From Carallia brachiata (lineage: Eukaryota > Streptophyta > Magnoliopsida > Malpighiales > Rhizophoraceae): a stretch of 64,000 bases of DNA. Made by a program: the position numbers and the translations under genes. The stretch covers positions 1,833,427 through 1,897,426 of the forward strand of contig JADCRB010000017.1 of the NCBI GenBank assembly GCA_021464245.1. Direction: 5' to 3'. The notes below the pieces were generated by a model. The model had not been told where the DNA came from. It ran no database searches and saw only the letters and a program-made list of their open reading frames with translations. This document shows positions 59,707-64,000 of this stretch, in pieces; position 1 is the stretch's first letter, and every line of letters begins with the position of its first letter.

Positions 59707-59945
59707 ATTAACAACAACAACCACGTCGTATCTCCAATTTCATCCGGGCTGGCTATATGAACCTTTCTTTGCCATTTCCATTTTATCATGAACAGAGTTA
59801 GGTGTGAGGGCTAATTGTTTTAAAGTATTCATAATTAAAGATTCTCTGATCACCCTAAGTTGTTTTCTTTCTATCTTCTTGGATTTGAACACTTCTTTTA
59901 ATTGTAGTATTTGTAGGCCTGCATTGGACATATGGAAACTATCTA
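59707..59945 (-). mobile_element. RTE-type LINE 3' fragment
   Basis: The plus strand begins AACAACAACAACCACGTCGT and continues with CCGGGCTGGCTATATGAACC. ACAACA repeats joined to a GGTCGGCTATATGAATCC-like motif mark the 3' end of plant RTE LINEs and derived repeats (the element therefore reads on the minus strand). The remainder has a decayed coding texture. No enzyme domain is left. Confidence 0.5.
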
Positions 59946-60453
59946 AATATCATTTTCTCAATTGATCTCCAATCGATGCTACATCAACTTTTTTTGCACA
60001 TATTTTTATTTCTTATTCAGTCCTTTCTAAAATAATCACAAATCTATCAAAACATTATTATCTCTGGTGGACATATTTTATAGACATGTTTGTTAATTAT
60101 ATTGACATTGTATTAATATTAATTTATTTTTAAGCACCGACTAGTGGATAATTTCAAATACATAAACTTGTTTGTCCACACTTAACACAATTTTCATGGT
60201 GGTTGTTTTCTTTTTCCATTTTCAAAGTTCACCATTTTGCGTGGCAGCTGTAAGAGAGGAACACAACTTAGGGACAAATTGCTAGTGACAAAACTTAAAA
60301 GTTGACGAAGACATTGCTGGGAGTTGCTGCCAAGCCATGCAAGGCATTACGTGACAAGGATTTATCCCTCATCATTATTTGGATTCCAACTCAACCAGTA
60401 AGAACTAGCCGGATTTGCTTACCCTTTCACCAACTATTTGACTGAAAAACGCC

Positions 60454-60460
60454 TATAAAT
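60454..60460 (+). promoter_or_regulatory. TATA box of the peroxidase gene
   Basis: TATAAAT within GCCTATAAATACTTTTGC, about 130 bases upstream of the start codon. This matches plant TATA boxes well, and a leader of about 100 bases is normal. Confidence 0.7.
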
Positions 60461-60585
60461 ACTTTTGCTCCCAACCCACAAGTACCCACACAATTAATCT
60501 TAGTTACTAGCAAAAGAACCTATATAATTACTAGGATCTAGCTAATTCATAGCGCTATAATCATCCCCTTCTCAACCTAGTTTTA

Positions 60586-61449
60586 ATGGAGTATTACATC
60601 CCTGGATTCTGCAATCAGGCAATGTTCTTTAAATTTCTTGTGCTTGCTACGATTGCCACCTTGGTGCAAGGCCAGGGTACCAGAGTTGGGTTCTACTCAA
60701 CCTCATGTCCCCGAGCAGAATCCATAGTACAGGCCACAGTCCAGTCTCATTTCAGGACTGACCCGACCGTTGCGCCCGGCTTGCTCAGGATGCACTTCCA
60801 CGATTGCTTTGTGAATGGCTGCGATGGTTCTATTCTCATTGATGGATCTAACACTGAGAAAACAGCAGGGCCAAACCTGTTGCTTAGAGGATATGAGGTG
60901 ATCAACGATGCCAAGACCCAACTCGAAGCTCAGTGCGCTGGAGTTGTCTCTTGTTCTGACATTCTTGCCCTTGCTGCCCGCGATTCTGTTGTTTTGGTAC
61001 GAGCCAATAATTAGCGATCATATTATGTTATGTAATGCATGTATAATAGGTCAATTATATTTTGAAACCCAAACAATTAATTAGATTAAGAGTTTTTTAT
61101 TTTGACTCTTTTTTTTAAATGAATATAATTTATTTATAATTTTACATTATACATTTAAATAAAAAAATTAAAAATAATATTTAAATAATATTAAATTATG
61201 AATTAATTTTATTTATTAAAAAAATAAAATTAATAAGTAATCAATTAATTAATCATGTAAGCATGATTACAGACAGGTGGACTTAGTTGGGCAGTGCCAA
61301 CAGGACGTAGAGATGGTAGGGTGTCATTGGCAACAGACACTTCCAACTTGCCAGCCTTCACAGATTCTGTCGATGTGCAAAAGCAGAAGTTTTCCGCATT
61401 CGGCCTCGACACTCAAGATCTTGTTACCCTTGTCGGTAATTAAGAATCA

Positions 61450-61494
<45 letters not shown>

Positions 61495-62235
61495 AGCCTC
61501 TCAGTTTAACATTCGATATTAATTAATGTTATAATTTATTTTTAATTCGGCAGCAGCATTTGCTGAGGGCCATAAATTGTTAAAATAAATAATAAAAACA
61601 TATTACCAAACATTTTTATTTTTCAAATTTGTTTTTTCTTAAAAAAATGTTTTCAACTTTTTAACAAAAACAAATAATAAAAACATATTACTAAACATTT
61701 TTTTATTTTTTTTGAAAAATAAACAAAAAAAAAAGCATAACGATACTAAACGGGCTCCTAATTATCTTTAATTTTGGTTTTCTGTTGGGTAATTAATCAA
61801 TTAGTTAATTAATGAACAGGAGGACACACCATAGGCACAGCGTCATGTCAAACTTTCAGCTACAGACTGTACAATTTCACCGCAACTGGTGCGGATCCAT
61901 CCATCGACCCGGCATTCGTGCCTCAACTACAGGCTCTCTGTCCCCAAAACGGTGATGGGACAAGGAGGGTGGCTCTGGACACAGGCAGCCAGAATAGATT
62001 CGACACTAATTTCTTCGCCAACTTGAGAGACAGTCGAGGAGTATTGGAGTCCGATCAGAAGCTGTGGAACGACACCACTACAAGAACCGCTGTCCAGCGT
62101 TTCCTTGGCATCAGGGGATTGGTGGGATTAACCTTTGGTGTGGAGTTTGGAAGATCTATGGTTAAGATGAGCAATATTAACGTTAAAACTGGCACAAATG
62201 GAGAAATTCGCAGGGTCTGCTCTGCTATCAATTAA
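60586..62235 (+). CDS. class III (secretory) peroxidase
   Basis: Three exons (60586-60996, 61273-61435, 61820-62235) with GT-AG borders encode 329 residues, the usual size. A hydrophobic signal peptide ([16 protein letters not shown]) precedes the mature start [16 protein letters not shown]. The catalytic Arg68 and distal His72 lie in [34 protein letters not shown], a [13 protein letters not shown] segment and the proximal His194 in [10 protein letters not shown] follow. The conserved Cys residues are present. The end of the protein runs [20 protein letters not shown] then RRVC. The overall form is closest to cationic peroxidase 2/N1-type or RCI3-like enzymes. They oxidise phenolics with hydrogen peroxide in the wall or vacuole (lignin, suberin, defence). 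A second ATG at 60622 would give a more usual signal peptide, so the true start may be there. Confidence 0.93.
61453..61490. repeat. (CT)n microsatellite in peroxidase intron 2
   Basis: An uninterrupted run of 19 CT units starting 18 bases after the exon 2 donor site. Confidence 0.95.
61555..61775. repeat. AT-rich MITE-like sequence in peroxidase intron 2
   Basis: AAATAATAAAAACATATTAC followed by CAAACATTTTT occurs at about 61587 and again, slightly changed, at about 61672, a direct repeat with a period of about 85 bases. The segment ends ATACTAAACGGGCTCCTAAT. Read backwards this gives AGGAGCCCGTTTAGTAT, a form common at the ends of plant hAT-like MITEs. No left inverted repeat was found. 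Confidence 0.4.
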
Positions 62236-62889
62236 AACTATATTGATGCTAAATATAATAGATTTATCTATCTATCTATATCTATAGATATAGATGATAG
62301 CGTACCGTCAGAAGCGAAAGTAGCTTTTGGTTATGTGCCATAAAAAGGCTAAAGTGTTTTTGTTTCATTTTCGTTGTAATATTTGCAGCTAAAAGCATGG
62401 ACAAGTTATTATAATTAAATAACAATGTGCATCCTGTCGCAAGTCACGGATGCAATCATTGTGAGACAATTCCATTACATGAAAACATATGAGTCCAACG
62501 GAATCTTTGATTTTTGACCGTCACGCGTCTAGAATCTCTGCTAGTTTGTTTAACATTCAATTAAGGCGACGCCAATTAAAAACAATAAATAGAGTATTGG
62601 TGGCGTGACGCCGTAACTTTAATTACGAAAAAGCACTACTATGTGAATATAGAGAAGACACATGTAAGCAAAAAGTTTATGAACTTGAGTGATTCATATT
62701 TAGAATATGCACACATAACCTAGAACACTAATTAGTCCCTTTCAAAGGAAAAAATATATGGTACCTTTTCCAACCGATCGTTGCCAAATTTGAAACTCAC
62801 ATGCACCTTAACCAAATGAGTCCAGCCCACTGTAGCTAGAGACACTTGGCATAGCTTAAGGGAGTGACAGAGCAGGGATTTTAACTGCT

Positions 62890-63060
62890 ATTGTCAGAAT
62901 CAGACTGGTGTAGTTGGTACGACTGGTGGAATCAGAGACTAATCAGGTTTCTAATTGGATAGGTTTTCAGCATCAAATTGGGCCATCAAAAACCAATTAC
63001 ACTAGTCAAAATCATCTATAAACCGAAACAAATTGGTTTGATCAGTCTGATCAAATCAAA
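62890..63060. repeat. dispersed repeat, copy 1
   Basis: It starts ATTGTCAGAATCAGACTGG and goes on with ACTGGT/ACCAATT- and GATCAGTC-type motifs, before an AT-rich stretch. The same opening occurs at 63792. Repeats of the GTTGTCAGAATCAGACCGGT type with ACCGGT motifs are common noncoding elements in eudicots. Confidence 0.45.
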
Positions 63061-63791
63061 CTAATAAATATTAAAAATTATAATTTAACAATAAATTTTA
63101 TTTAAATTATAATTATGTTCTAAATTTAATTAAAATTTTTAATTAATTAGTTTTAAAGTTAATCTAAAATTTTAATTTAGTTATTAAAATTAAAAAATAA
63201 ATATCCAATCACATCTTTTGGTAATTTTTTTGTCAAAAACGTTTGAATTTAATTATTAAAAATTATTTTAGTGATAATTATCATATATATATATATATAT
63301 ATATTATTTTTTAAATTACATATATAAGTATATATTGATTATTAAACACAAATTCTAACGATTCAAATATTGATTAAACTGTTACTAATTTTTTAAGTTC
63401 AGCAGCAGATCCGATTTAACAAAAAAAAATTAATTCAACTTGGAGTCAACAACGCGAAAAGATACCGGCAAACCATCCAGTGTCCTATTTCGGGTGGTAG
63501 AAAGGAACACACGAATAATGTCCAATACAAAGTCCATTCTAAGGAACGTGACCACTCCAAAGGCCTTTTAATACGTTGGCAATATTGGCAGAAGTTGAAG
63601 CTGTTGCACATAAAACAAAGCTTTCTGGGACATGGGTACAACTATATTTTTTTGCAGTTTAGCAGTTGACTTGACCCGTTAAGAAAGTAAAACCGAAAAC
63701 CAGAACGCAGAAGGAATCCATCAATGTACAATTTTCCAAGAAAAATTAGAAAGAAAAAAATAAAAAACAAGAGAATACATATTCAAATTAA

Positions 63792-63890
63792 GGTTGTCAG
63801 AATCAGACCGGTCATTGAATCAGAAATATTAGTGGGTCAAGATTTAACCGGTTCAACTGGTCGAACCGGTATTTGAACTGATATTTATTA
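63792..63890. repeat. dispersed repeat, copy 2
   Basis: It starts GGTTGTCAGAATCAGACCGG and contains TAACCGGTTCAACTGGTCG and CGAACCGGTAT. It then passes into AT-rich sequence and may run past the window end. Confidence 0.45.
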
Positions 63891-64000
63891 ATATATATAT
63901 ATGTATAAAAATAATTTAAAAAAATAATACTTATACATGATTATTAAATATTAATTTTTTTATTTTTAAGGATTAAATTGAAAGTTTTGATAAATTTGAG

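Larger units (their letters stand above)
62236..64000. other. 3' flank of the peroxidase gene and intergenic DNA
   Basis: No further gene is supported. A palindromic TCTA-type segment lies at 62263-62300. Two copies of a dispersed repeat lie at about 62890 and 63792. A (TA)n run is at 63284-63304. The segment 63430-63650 has mixed complexity but no recognised protein. Confidence 0.5.

Overview
The window is nuclear DNA of a flowering plant, most likely a eudicot. It is very AT-rich, its genes carry GT-AG introns, and they belong to plant-only families: a PV42-type CBS protein, an AHP6-type pseudo-phosphotransfer protein, a class III peroxidase and a plant LRR receptor-like kinase. Plant Copia, Gypsy, LINE, SINE and hAT elements fill much of the space between them. 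The species cannot be named from the sequence alone.

Layout. 1-3341: a decayed Copia element on the minus strand, running off the left edge, with a hAT-like MITE inside its 3' LTR. 3599-4048: a two-exon fragment of a CCCH/RING zinc-finger (RNF113/Cwc24-type) gene. 7151-9724 (+): a three-exon PV42-like SNF1-kinase gamma-type gene. 13775-18126: a 5'-truncated LINE (-) that abuts and apparently replaced the start of an AHP6-like pseudo-histidine-phosphotransfer gene (+, five exons). 20919-21704: a possible 62-residue ORF (+) facing a small B3-like gene (-). 23241-28152: a second Copia element (-) with both LTRs but little reverse transcriptase. 28223-28415: a SINE with target-site duplications. 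30082-32116 (-): a two-exon LRR receptor-like kinase whose frame is broken twice. 36773-38176: a non-autonomous hAT transposon with a perfect 8-bp target duplication. 39640-40865: a decayed LINE reverse transcriptase followed by a local duplication. 41459-52649: an 11.2-kb Tat-type Ty3/Gypsy element (-), itself interrupted, with two tandem-repeat blocks. 59707-59945: an RTE-like LINE tail. 60586-62235 (+): a class III peroxidase with three exons and a TATA box.

The host genes are unrelated single units (kinase regulation, cytokinin signalling, transcription, receptor signalling, cell-wall redox); nothing suggests a cluster or a joint pathway. The unusual content is mostly transposon biology: nested insertions, a LINE that may supply a new start codon to a cytokinin-signalling gene, and tandem repeats arising in the 3' part of a Gypsy element. 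I found no CRISPR array and no convincing tRNA or rRNA gene, and nothing that I would call a new multi-gene system.
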